From an uncultured Eggerthellaceae bacterium (GTDB lineage: Bacteria; Actinomycetota; Coriobacteriia; Coriobacteriales; Eggerthellaceae): a stretch of DNA of 64,000 bases. Positions within the stretch are counted from its first letter, which is position 1. The number at the start of each line of letters is the position of its first letter. The position numbers and the translations under genes are program-made. The DNA lies in contig CALUHI010000012.1 in the NCBI GenBank assembly GCA_944320405.1, forward strand, positions 1 through 64,000, read 5' to 3'. Below the pieces are notes generated by a model. The model ran no database searches. It worked only from the letters and a program-made list of their open reading frames with translations, and was not told the origin of the DNA. Of this stretch, positions 1 to 7,615 are shown piece after piece.

Positions 1-98
1 TTGTGGCGGGGGTTCTCGCAGATGACGAGCACCTTGCCATGGCGTCGGATGATCTTGCACTTATCGCACATTTTCTTGACCGAAGGACGTACCTTCAT
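1..98 (-). CDS. rpmJ: 50S ribosomal protein L36, 3' end cut by window edge
   Basis: Thirty-two codons read from an ATG at 98 toward the window edge, beginning [15 protein letters not shown]. The Cys-x2-Cys zinc-ribbon start and the later CEN-PRHK segment are typical of L36, a protein of about 37 residues in the large ribosomal subunit, so only the last few codons are missing. A GGAAAAG-type ribosome binding site precedes the ATG. infA lies 141 bp upstream on the same strand, the usual infA-rpmJ order of the ribosomal protein region. Confidence 0.95.
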   Translation of the reverse strand, partial: MKVRPSVKKMCDKCKIIRRHGKVLVICENPRH

Positions 99-239
99 TT
101 GCTTTTCCTTTCGGTAATGCGTTTTCGTCTTATATTCACGCCCAGCCGCAGGCGATAATTTTCGTAGTTGTCGTGCGGTTTTCGCCGCACGGAGGTTCGG
201 GCGGGTTGGCAGCCTGCCCGCTTGTTTCGGTGCAGGAGC

Positions 240-458
240 CTACTTGAAACGGTAGGTGATGCGACCGCGATTGAGGTCGTACACCGAAAGCTCGACCGTG
301 ACCTTGTCACCGGGAAGAATCTTGATGTAGTGCATCCTCATCTTGCCGGAAATGTGGGCCAGGATCTTGTGGCCGTTCTCGAGCTCAACCCTGAACATGG
401 CGTTGGGCAACGCCTCCAGGACTTCCCCTTGAAGCTCGATGACATCTTCTTTGCTCAA
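240..458 (-). CDS. infA: Translation initiation factor IF-1
   Basis: The 72-residue protein starts [19 protein letters not shown] and has the complete S1/OB-fold pattern of IF-1, including the [13 protein letters not shown] segment and the terminal GRITYRF. Length matches the family exactly. IF-1 binds the 30S A site during initiation, together with IF-2 and IF-3. It is followed by rpmJ on the same strand, as in most bacteria. Confidence 0.98.
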   Translation of the reverse strand: MSKEDVIELQGEVLEALPNAMFRVELENGHKILAHISGKMRMHYIKILPGDKVTVELSVYDLNRGRITYRFK

Positions 459-710
459 AAGCGCTCCTTAATGCATACCGGTACATTTGCAGCAACCATA
501 GATTCTACCAAAGGGAAAGCATGTTTGAAGAAAAATCCACAAGGGCGCAGAAAACCGACAAAACCATGGTCGGTTTTGAAAAATACCTGCTTGCCAGGCG
601 TGCGGCTTGTGCCGCGCAGCTCCCGCATCCGACTGCGGTGCCGCCAGGTATTCGCGCTAAGCGCAGCCGCCTTGTCGGCTTTGAAAACGCGGCGTGATGC
701 CTCGTGTGGT

Positions 711-735
711 TCGAATGGCTGGGGTACTAGGATTC
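711..735. repeat. 25-bp copy of the tRNA-Gln 3' end (att-like)
   Basis: These 25 bases are identical to 899-923, which is the 3' end of tRNA-Gln from the T-arm through CCA plus 5 flanking bases. The copy lies 188 bp downstream of the gene in its direction of transcription. That is the arrangement left when a tyrosine integrase inserts an element at a tRNA 3' end. No integrase is present, so this is at most a remnant. Confidence 0.6.
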
Positions 736-797
736 CCGCGTCCGACTTCGGCGAACGCTCAACCCCTCCCTCGCAAGCTCGGTCGGGCGTTTTCCTA

Positions 798-820
798 AAA
801 ACGCGCCACTGGCGCGTTTT
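798..820. terminator. Bidirectional terminator-like hairpin
   Basis: A perfect 10-bp stem, AAAACGCGCC (798-807) with GGCGCGTTTT (811-820), closes a 3-nt loop and has T-rich flanks on both strands. On the minus strand it lies downstream of the tRNA-Lys and tRNA-Gln genes and would end their transcript. Confidence 0.6.
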
Positions 821-903
821 CTTAACGGAAAACCACCTCGCGGTTCGAATCCCCGGGATTCCGCCTGCGAAGAAAAGCACACCCGCTCATTACTCATCTC
901 GAA

Positions 904-977
904 TGGCTGGGGTACTAGGATTCGAACCTAGATAGCTGGCACCAAAAACCAGAGTCCTGCCGTTGGACGATACCCCA
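904..977 (-). tRNA. tRNA-Gln(TTG)
   Basis: Reading the minus strand, TGGGGTA at 971-977 pairs with the 3' acceptor strand and CCA is encoded at 904-906. The anticodon loop TTTTGGT carries anticodon TTG, which reads CAA. The T-arm GGTTCGAATCC is intact. The last bases of this gene are duplicated at 711-735. Confidence 0.95.
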
Positions 978-1029
978 GCGTCGGGCTGATGCTCGCCGCC
1001 GCCCTCAGGCGCAGGAGATGTCGCTGAAA

Positions 1030-1105
1030 TGGTGGGCCGTGAGGGAATCGAACCCGCGACCTTGGGATTAAAAGTCCCCTGCTCTACCGACTGAGCTAAC
1101 GGCCC
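1030..1105 (-). tRNA. tRNA-Lys(TTT)
   Basis: The minus strand folds into a full cloverleaf: acceptor GGGCCGT with ACGGCCC, D-arm TAGCTCAGTCGGTAGAGC, anticodon loop CTTTTAA with anticodon TTT, T-arm GGTTCGAATCC and an encoded CCA. It lies 52 bp upstream of tRNA-Gln and is probably co-transcribed with it. Confidence 0.96.
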
Positions 1106-1384
1106 TTTCGCTTCAGCGCCCGTCCTCTGGCGAGAATGAGCAATTCGCTATTGTACCGGCACACGCCAAGGCGGTCAAACAAAATGCGCAATGCCTGCAC
1201 AGCCCCGCACATCGGGATGCCGGCGCACCTTGCACGCCGCTTGCCGGAACCTCTTCTATATATATGTGAAGATGTACCCGCGCAAAGGCCGTAGCGGCAA
1301 CAGCAGGTCTACAATGCCATCCGGATCATGCGGGGCCACTCGAAAGCGCGCCCCATCTGCACGTTTCGAAAGGCAGTGATTGAC

Positions 1385-1801
1385 ATGTGGTGCAAAAAGG
1401 TTCTGGTTGCCTATGACGGTTCGGCAGCCTCTCACAAGGCGCTCGACCTTGCGAATTCTATCGCCGAAGAGGAGCCCGAGGCGCGTTTCGTCTTCGTTCA
1501 CGTGATGAAGCTCTACGCCATGGGAACCGGTGCGGAAACCGTGCTGATCGAAGACGCGAACGCCGCCTTTGACGAGCTGAAGGAGTTCGCGGCGCCGCTT
1601 GGTGAGCGCGCCGAGGTCAAACTGCTGCGCGGCTCGGCGCCCGCCGAGCTGATCCTGCGCTGCGCCAAAGACGAAGGGTGCGACCTCATCGTCATAGGCA
1701 GCCGCGGCCGCGGTGGCGTGAAGGGATACCTGGGCAGCGTGAGCTACGCTGTGGTGCAGGGTTCCCCCATCGCCGTGCTCATCACCAAGGAGGAAGCCTA
1801 A
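1385..1801 (+). CDS. Universal stress protein (UspA family)
   Basis: A 138-residue single-domain Usp. It starts MWCKKVLVAYDGSAAS, with the Asp of the ATP-binding beta1 loop. It ends with IVIGSRGRGGVKGYLGSVS, matching the G-2x-G-9x-G(S/T) nucleotide-binding pattern. The ATG at 1385 was chosen because it has an AAGGCAGTG ribosome binding site and matches the start of the paralogue at 3197; an in-frame ATG at 1328 would add 19 unrelated residues. It sits 5 bp before an MFS transporter gene, so the two are probably one operon. A stretch of 64 bases (1697-1760) is identical to 3515-3578 in the second Usp gene. Confidence 0.93.
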   Translation: MWCKKVLVAYDGSAASHKALDLANSIAEEEPEARFVFVHVMKLYAMGTGAETVLIEDANAAFDELKEFAAPLGERAEVKLLRGSAPAELILRCAKDEGCDLIVIGSRGRGGVKGYLGSVSYAVVQGSPIAVLITKEEA

Positions 1802-1806
1802 TCCGC

Positions 1807-3069
1807 ATGGACGAGATCAAGAGCATCCCCGGCGGCGCCGTCGCCGACAGGAGCCCGAAGAAGGCGCCCGCTGCTCAGGAGCGCCTCTGGACGAAGGATT
1901 TCCTTTTGGGCACCCTCGTCAACTTCCTGCTGATGGTGAACTACTACAGCTTGATGGTAGTTATCACCAGCTACTCCATGAAGGTCTACGACGCACCTGC
2001 TTCGGCCGCCGGCCTCGCGGCGAGCATCTTCATCATTGGCGCGCTCGTCGCACGCATCATCGCGGGCAGCGTGATGGACCGACTGGGTCGCAAGCGCATC
2101 CTCATGGTGGGCGTCGCAGTGGAAGTTATCTGCTCGCTGCTGTACTTGCTGGGCATCGGCTTCGCGCCCCTGTTCGTGCTGCGCTTTGCCCACGGGTTCG
2201 CCTACGGCGCGTGCTCGACCACCATCGGAACGGTTGTCACCGCGCTGGTTCCCGCGAAGCGCAAAGGTGAGGGCGTGGGCTACTACATGCTGTCCACCAC
2301 GCTCGGTGCTGCAATCGGTCCGTTTCTGGGCATGTTCCTTTCGCAAAGCGTGGGCTACACCGTGCTGTTCGCCACCGCCGCCGCGGTCGCAGTTGTGGGC
2401 CTGCTGCTCATCGCGAGCCTGAAAGTGCCTGAAATGCGCAAGCGCCCTGCGGCGACTGCTGCTCCGGCGCACGGAGGACTTGCCTCGAAGATCATCGAGC
2501 CGTCCGCAGTGCCCATCGGCATCGTGATCGGCGTGTTGTTCTTCTGCTATTCCAGCCTGCTAACCTTCCTTACCCCCTTCGCCGAGGAGAACGGCTTGCA
2601 GACTGCAGCAAGTTTCTTCTTCGTAGCCTATGCACTGGCGACGTTTGTGACCCGCCCCTTCACCGGGAAGCTGTTCGACCGCAAAGGCGACCGCATCGTG
2701 ATGGTGCCTGCGTTCATTGCGTTCACGGTGGGCATGGCGCTTCTTTCGACGGTGCATCATCCAGCAGCGCTGTTGGTCGCAGCGGCGCTTATGGGCTATG
2801 GCGCCGGCACGGTGCAGTCGAGCGCTTTGGCGCTGGCCGTACGCATGGCTCCTCCCGAGAAGCTGAGCTTGGCGAATTCGACGTTCTACGCCTTGCTGGA
2901 CACCGGCGTGGGCGTAGGCCCGCTTGTCCTGGGCATCGTCGAGCCGTTTTGGGGATACCGCGGACTGTTCGTGGCGATGGCCCTGCTTTCGGTGGTGTCG
3001 TTCGCGCTGTACCTGTACGTCGGCCGCAAGAACGGCGCAATGCGGGCGCTGCTCAAACAGAACGGCTAG
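1807..3069 (+). CDS. Major facilitator superfamily transporter
   Basis: 420 residues with about 12 predicted membrane helices. MFS motif A appears as GSVMDRLGRKRILMVG between helices 2 and 3, and a second copy, GKLFDRKGDRIVM, in the second half confirms the two six-helix repeats. The profile is of a drug/metabolite proton antiporter, but no substrate can be read from the sequence. The start MDEIKSIPGG at 1807 follows the upstream usp stop by 5 bp, indicating translational coupling. It is flanked on both sides by UspA genes, so it may serve stress or energy-limited conditions. Confidence 0.92.
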   Translation: MDEIKSIPGGAVADRSPKKAPAAQERLWTKDFLLGTLVNFLLMVNYYSLMVVITSYSMKVYDAPASAAGLAASIFIIGALVARIIAGSVMDRLGRKRILMVGVAVEVICSLLYLLGIGFAPLFVLRFAHGFAYGACSTTIGTVVTALVPAKRKGEGVGYYMLSTTLGAAIGPFLGMFLSQSVGYTVLFATAAAVAVVGLLLIASLKVPEMRKRPAATAAPAHGGLASKIIEPSAVPIGIVIGVLFFCYSSLLTFLTPFAEENGLQTAASFFFVAYALATFVTRPFTGKLFDRKGDRIVMVPAFIAFTVGMALLSTVHHPAALLVAAALMGYGAGTVQSSALALAVRMAPPEKLSLANSTFYALLDTGVGVGPLVLGIVEPFWGYRGLFVAMALLSVVSFALYLYVGRKNGAMRALLKQNG

Positions 3070-3196
3070 TATACGGAATCGCTTGCCGAAGGTTTCCTTG
3101 GCTTTTTGCTCTACAATGGAGCTGCACGGGGGTGGCGCGCGACTCGCCGACGACCCCGCCTCGGAAGATTCACCTTTCAAGGAAGGAAGTGATCAT

Positions 3197-3610
3197 ATGT
3201 GGTTTTCGAAGGCGCTGGTAGCCTATGACGGTTCCGCCGCTTCCAAGAACGCCGTCGAGCTGGCCATGGAGATGGCCAAAGACAGCGACCAGACCCAGTT
3301 CCTGTTCGTCCACATCCTGAAGTTGCCGCCGGTGCGCAGCGGCACGGGCGTCGAAGCCATGTTCGCCGAGGAAGCGCAGAACACCCTGGCCGACCTCGAG
3401 CGCATGATCGAGCCTTTGGGTGATCGCGCGCAGGCGCGCATTATGCGCGGCACCGCGCCGGCCGAGGTGCTCATCGACGGGGCCAAAGAAGAGGGCTGCG
3501 ACCTCATCATCATGGGCAGCCGCGGCCGCGGTGGCGTGAAGGGATACCTGGGCAGCGTGAGCTACGCTGTGGTGCAGGAGTCGCCCGTCGCCGTGCTTAT
3601 CGCGAAGTAG
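3197..3610 (+). CDS. Universal stress protein (UspA family), second copy
   Basis: 137 residues, start MWFSKALVAYDGSAAS, with the same nucleotide-binding elements as the Usp at 1385, including IIMGSRGRGGVKGYLGSVS. An AAGGAAG ribosome binding site precedes the ATG. The central part differs clearly from the first Usp, but the last third shares a 64-nt identical block with it, suggesting gene conversion. A hairpin terminator follows. Confidence 0.93.
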   Translation: MWFSKALVAYDGSAASKNAVELAMEMAKDSDQTQFLFVHILKLPPVRSGTGVEAMFAEEAQNTLADLERMIEPLGDRAQARIMRGTAPAEVLIDGAKEEGCDLIIMGSRGRGGVKGYLGSVSYAVVQESPVAVLIAK

Positions 3611-3646
3611 CGCGAGAACGCCGAAGGCAAACAGCGCACTGATGAG

Positions 3647-3668
3647 AAAGGGGCCATACGGCCCCTTT
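3647..3668 (+). terminator. Rho-independent terminator after usp
   Basis: AAAGGGGCC (3647-3655), loop ATAC, GGCCCCTTT (3660-3668), then CTTCGTTCTT. It ends the usp-MFS-usp unit. Nothing gene-like is seen in the 261 bp between it and the HD protein gene. Confidence 0.85.
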
Positions 3669-3929
3669 CTTCGTTCTTGCGCAGTAAATACCCGCTCTCG
3701 TGCATGAAATCAGGGGCATTTGCACGACTTCCCGTTCGCATGCGAGACCTGCAGCAACACGCCGCGCGTGCCGACCAGGCCTTTTTGTCAAAAGCGAACC
3801 TTCAACACCGCTTGCGCCGCGCGGGCTGCGTATTCGATCGTTCAAATGCCCCCTGTTTCATGCAAGCCATTGCGTCATTCCTCCCGAACAGACAAACGAG
3901 CGCCTCTGCGGTGAGGCAAAATCGACAGG

Positions 3930-4529
3930 CTATTCCGCCGGCTGGAACGTGTCTTTGTCGGGCGCGAACGAGCGCATGGCGTCAATGGTCCGCACAAACA
4001 ACTCGTCGAGCTCCCATCCGCACAACTCAGCGCCCTTGCGGATGATGTCACGCGAGCAGCCCGCGGCAAAACGCTTATCCTTGAACTTCTTCTTCAGCGA
4101 CTTCACTTCGAAGTCCATCACGCTCTTCGACGGGCGCATGACCACCGCCGCGCCAATCAGCCCCGTAAGCTCGTCGACGGCGAACAGCACCTTTTCCATG
4201 TACAGCTCCGGCGCGGGGCATGCGTCATTGAAGTCGGAGTTGTGCGTTTGGATGGAGAGGATCAGCTGCTCGGTGCCGCCCGCTGCGCGCAGCATCTCGG
4301 CCGTGCGGAGCGTGTGGTCTTCCGGCGTGGGGTACTCCTCCCAATCAAGGTCGTGCAGCAGGCCGACCATGCCCCAGAACTCGACATTTTCCGGATCGAA
4401 CTCCTGGGCGAAGTAGCGCAGACACCCTTCGACCGCCTGGGCGTGTTCGATATGGAACGGATCCTTGTTGTGCTCGTTCAGAAGAGCAAACGCTTGGTCG
4501 CGCGTGAGCCCGGTTTCCAATACCGCCAT
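3930..4529 (-). CDS. HD-domain hydrolase
   Basis: 199 residues starting MAVLETGLTRDQAF. The HD signature is present: His in FHIEHAQAVEG (about residue 27), then GLLHDLDWEEYP with the paired HD, then IQTHNSDF. This fold binds divalent metal and hydrolyses phosphate esters of nucleotides or similar molecules; the substrate is unknown. Start 4529 was chosen because GGAAAGAGGG lies just before it; the longer open frame would add 60 unconserved residues. It stands alone between the usp terminator and a divergent intergenic region. Confidence 0.85.
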   Translation of the reverse strand: MAVLETGLTRDQAFALLNEHNKDPFHIEHAQAVEGCLRYFAQEFDPENVEFWGMVGLLHDLDWEEYPTPEDHTLRTAEMLRAAGGTEQLILSIQTHNSDFNDACPAPELYMEKVLFAVDELTGLIGAAVVMRPSKSVMDFEVKSLKKKFKDKRFAAGCSRDIIRKGAELCGWELDELFVRTIDAMRSFAPDKDTFQPAE

Positions 4530-4749
4530 GATTCCCTCTTTCCCCCGTGGTTTGCTCTTCCGCATTATAGACCGGCTGGACCGGTGCGGAACGTGATGGG
4601 GCAAGAAGGAAACCGGTTCGAAAAGGACGGCGAGAGAGACGGGGCCGATAAAGAGAAGGGCGCAACGAGTGCGGCTCGCCGGGACGAACAGCCCTCGGCA
4701 AAGCAGCACGGCCCATCAGGCGCAGGAACGTCTCGTCACGAAAGCGAAA

Positions 4750-5745
4750 CTAGAACACGATGCCCAATGCGTTGCCAGCAAGGCCCCATGCGACACCCGT
4801 GACGTACAGGGCAAGCACGATGAGCGCGTTTTGCGACGCGGGCCGGTTCGCACGAAGCAGTACCAGCAGGCCAACGCCGGCAGAAACCAGAAGACCCGCC
4901 ATCATGGCGCCAGCGCCCAAAACGCCTTCCACGTAAAGCTGCGCGATGGCAACGCTTGCTGCGCAGTTGGGGATAAGCCCCACCAGCGCCGAAGCCAACA
5001 CCGAAAGCACGGGGTTCGCTCCAAGGAATGCCGCCAGCGCATCCTCGCCAATGATCTCCAGCACTGCGTTGAGCGCAATGGTGATGACGAACACGAACAC
5101 GCCCACCTGCACGGTGTGGATGAGCGCGCTTTTCAGGATGCCTTTCCAACCGTGGTCGTGATCGTGCGCGTGGTCGTGCTCATGATGGTCGTGGGCGCAA
5201 CCATGGGTGCAATCGTCATGATGGGAGTACACGAGCTCGGGGTTGTTTTCGCACGTCACGCACTCGTTGTTGCAGTGGCAGTGGTCTTGCTCGCACAGCT
5301 CGTGAATGCGCAGCTTCTGCTTGTCGCGACGGGCAAGGCGCAAAACGGCGTCCACAATGAAGCCCATCACCATGCCGATGACGATCTTCGCGCCGAGGAT
5401 CTTTGCGATGGTGTCGGCCGGAACCTGTTCAGCGATGAAGATGGGGAGCATCTCGTCGGACGTGGAAAGAAACACCGCAAACAGCGTTCCCAACGTGATG
5501 ACACGTCCTGCATACAGGGTAGCGGCAGCCGCAGAGAAACCGCACTGCGGAACCACGCCCAGCACCGAACCGACGATGGGGCCCGCAGCGCCGGCATACT
5601 GGATGGCCTCCTGCGTCTTCCCCGCCGTTCGATGCTCAAGCCATTCCATGGCCACGTAGGTGACGAACAGGAAGGGTATGAGGTACAGCGTGTCGGCGAT
5701 TGAGTGCTCCAGCACGTGCTGCGCTATGTGGATGATCTGTTCCAT
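4750..5745 (-). CDS. Putative 10-TM heavy-metal exporter with Cys/His-rich loop
   Basis: A 331-residue polytopic protein in two similar halves. Helices before and after a hydrophilic loop carry matching motifs, VVPQCGFSAAAATLYAG (residues 64-80) and LIPNCAASVAIAQLY. The pattern fits the putative 10-TM heavy-metal exporter family (ArsP_2 type, also annotated as a putative manganese or arsenic transporter). The loop at about residues 150-200 has clustered Cys (ELCEQDHCHC, ECVTCEN) and a His/Asp-rich run, likely a cytosolic metal-binding sensor or buffer. The start ATG at 5745 has no strong ribosome binding site. Substrate metal cannot be decided from sequence. Confidence 0.75.
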   Translation of the reverse strand: MEQIIHIAQHVLEHSIADTLYLIPFLFVTYVAMEWLEHRTAGKTQEAIQYAGAAGPIVGSVLGVVPQCGFSAAAATLYAGRVITLGTLFAVFLSTSDEMLPIFIAEQVPADTIAKILGAKIVIGMVMGFIVDAVLRLARRDKQKLRIHELCEQDHCHCNNECVTCENNPELVYSHHDDCTHGCAHDHHEHDHAHDHDHGWKGILKSALIHTVQVGVFVFVITIALNAVLEIIGEDALAAFLGANPVLSVLASALVGLIPNCAASVAIAQLYVEGVLGAGAMMAGLLVSAGVGLLVLLRANRPASQNALIVLALYVTGVAWGLAGNALGIVF

Positions 5746-5957
5746 AGCGGGCTATTGTAGTGGAAAGGCACATCGTGCTGGACGGCAGTTATCCTTGGCA
5801 AACCGAATGCACACGAAACGGCGGCAGGCGCACCGGCGGACGCATCGACCTTACAGCGGCATGACGGGCGGAAACCACACGGTTACAGAACAGGGCCGTA
5901 ACCGGCGAAATTGCTATAGTGGACATAAGCTGAAACCGACCGAAAAAGGATGAGACG

Positions 5958-6500
5958 ATGAGCACCCCGCAAGCCGGCTGGTACCCCGACCCCGCTGGAA
6001 ACGCAACTAAACTTCGCTATTGGGACGGAACCCAATGGACCGAATACTACGCCGAAGCCCAACCGGCCGCTGACCCCGTGACCGCATCCGGCACGGCGGA
6101 GGGGGCACAATACGCCGCAGGCCAGTCAGTTGGCTGCCAACCTGCCACCGGCGCTTATTACGGAACCGGCCCGGTTTACGCGCCCGGCCCCACGTACGCG
6201 CCCGAACCCACGTACACGGGCGGTCCTGCCTATTCCGCAGGCCCCACCCCCGCTGCCCCCTATGCGACCACCGGCAACGAGGAAACGCTGCGCCTGGTGG
6301 CGTTCATCTTCGCCGTGCTCTGCACGATTTCGGTCTGCTGGCTCATCATCCCCTTGGCGTGGATGATCCCCATGACCGTGCGCTCATGGGGCATTTACAA
6401 GGGAACGAAGCCGAACACGACTGCGTTTGGCGTATGCACCCTGATCTTCCTCTCGCTTGTCTCGGGCATTCTGCTGCTGGTCTCGAAGAAAGACGCCTAG
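5958..6500 (+). CDS. DUF2510 domain membrane protein
   Basis: 180 residues. The N-terminus AGWYPDPAGN...LRYWDGTQWT is a DUF2510 domain, common in Actinobacteria and often joined to membrane segments. A Pro/Tyr/Gly-rich low-complexity linker with repeated YAPGPTYAPEPTYTGGP-like units follows (about residues 35-105). Two hydrophobic helices come next (about 112-133 and 150-172), ending in KKDA. Function is unknown; the pattern suggests a membrane-anchored protein with a flexible cytosolic tail. AAAAGGATGAGACG precedes the ATG. Confidence 0.85.
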   Translation: MSTPQAGWYPDPAGNATKLRYWDGTQWTEYYAEAQPAADPVTASGTAEGAQYAAGQSVGCQPATGAYYGTGPVYAPGPTYAPEPTYTGGPAYSAGPTPAAPYATTGNEETLRLVAFIFAVLCTISVCWLIIPLAWMIPMTVRSWGIYKGTKPNTTAFGVCTLIFLSLVSGILLLVSKKDA

Positions 6501-6691
6501 CCCAACGCGCCCGGCATCACCAGCGTGCAGCCCCACAATTTATGTTCAACCTTTTGCGAACCGGATGCGATGGCGTCCGGTTCGCGGTACTATAGGCACA
6601 ATCACTCTAAACGCAGCATAATCGCGCCCTCAAAGCCGCGGGCGTCCGTTTCGGCGCGCCCGTTTTCCTGTTACGAATTGAAGGGAATCGC

Positions 6692-7531
6692 ATGGCAGAC
6701 ATTATCTGGACGCCGGGTAAGCAGTACCGGGAGATCATCTACGAAACCTGCGGCGGCATCGCCAAGATCACCATCAACCGCCCCGAACGCCGCAACGCAT
6801 TCACGCCCCTTACGGTCAACGAGATGTACGACGCGTTCACCGTGGCACGCGACGACGCGTCCATCGGCGTCATCATCCTGACCGGCGCCAACCATGGCGG
6901 CCGCCACGAAGACGAGGCGTTCTGCAGCGGCGGCGACCAGAAGATCCGCGGCAACGGCGGCTACGTGGGCGAAGACAACATCCCGCGCCTGAACGTCTTG
7001 GACCTGCAGCGGCTCATTCGCGTGGTGCCCAAGCCCGTCATCGCCATGGTGAACGGCTACGCCATCGGCGGCGGACACGTCCTGCACATCCTGTGCGACC
7101 TGTCCATCGCAGCAGATACCGCAAAGTTCGGGCAGACCGGACCGAAGGTGGGCAGCTTCGACGGAGGCTATGGCGCCGGCTATCTTGCCGCTATCGTGGG
7201 TCAGAAGAAGGCGCGCGAGATCTGGTACCTGTGCCGCCAGTACACCGCCGCGGAAGCGCTGGAGATGGGACTGGTGAACAAGGTGGTGCCCTTCGACGAA
7301 CTGGAAGCAGAATGCCTCCAATGGGCGCAAGAGATGCTGCGCTTGTCCCCCACGGCGCTGCGCCTGATGAAGGCCTCGTTCAACGCAGCGACCGACGGTT
7401 TCGCAGGCATCCAGCAGCTGGCTGGTGACGCCACGCTTCTGTTCTACACCTCTGACGAGGCGAAAGAGGGACGCGACGCCTTCAAGGAGAAGCGTGTTCC
7501 CGATTTCACCCAGTTCCCGAAGTTCCCGTAG
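6692..7531 (+). CDS. menB: 1,4-dihydroxy-2-naphthoyl-CoA synthase
   Basis: 279 residues of the crotonase superfamily. MenB closes the naphthoate ring by converting o-succinylbenzoyl-CoA to DHNA-CoA. Visible signs are [15 protein letters not shown], the oxyanion-hole segment [14 protein letters not shown], the [11 protein letters not shown] turn, and [17 protein letters not shown], typical of MenB rather than other enoyl-CoA hydratases. AAGGGAATCGC precedes the ATG. The fused menE-menC gene begins 84 bp downstream on the same strand. Confidence 0.95.
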   Translation: MADIIWTPGKQYREIIYETCGGIAKITINRPERRNAFTPLTVNEMYDAFTVARDDASIGVIILTGANHGGRHEDEAFCSGGDQKIRGNGGYVGEDNIPRLNVLDLQRLIRVVPKPVIAMVNGYAIGGGHVLHILCDLSIAADTAKFGQTGPKVGSFDGGYGAGYLAAIVGQKKAREIWYLCRQYTAAEALEMGLVNKVVPFDELEAECLQWAQEMLRLSPTALRLMKASFNAATDGFAGIQQLAGDATLLFYTSDEAKEGRDAFKEKRVPDFTQFPKFP

Positions 7532-7615
7532 GATCGAGGAACCACGGTCGGCGGGCGAAACCGCCACGAACCCCCGTAAGCATCTGGCGCAAGAAAGGAG
7601 CGACGCGGAAGACCA

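Larger units (their letters stand above)
459..898. other. Gene-free stretch with hairpins and a tRNA-derived duplication
   Basis: No convincing gene is seen between infA and tRNA-Gln. Open frames of 255 (+) and 141 (-) codons cross here, but they lack ribosome binding sites and recognisable motifs. The stretch holds inverted repeats (AAAACCGAC at 551-559 with GTCGGTTTT at 569-577; AATACCTG near 583 with CAGGTATT near 644), a terminator-like hairpin at 798-820, a T-arm-like string near 843-853, and a copy of the tRNA-Gln 3' end at 711-735. It must also contain the infA promoter. It could be debris of an excised element. Confidence 0.5.

Noticed and set aside
168-935. A 255-codon plus-strand frame and a 141-codon minus frame before tRNA-Gln
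   Set aside because: The plus frame crosses infA antisense and then structured intergenic DNA into the tRNA; neither frame has a start site or conserved segment.
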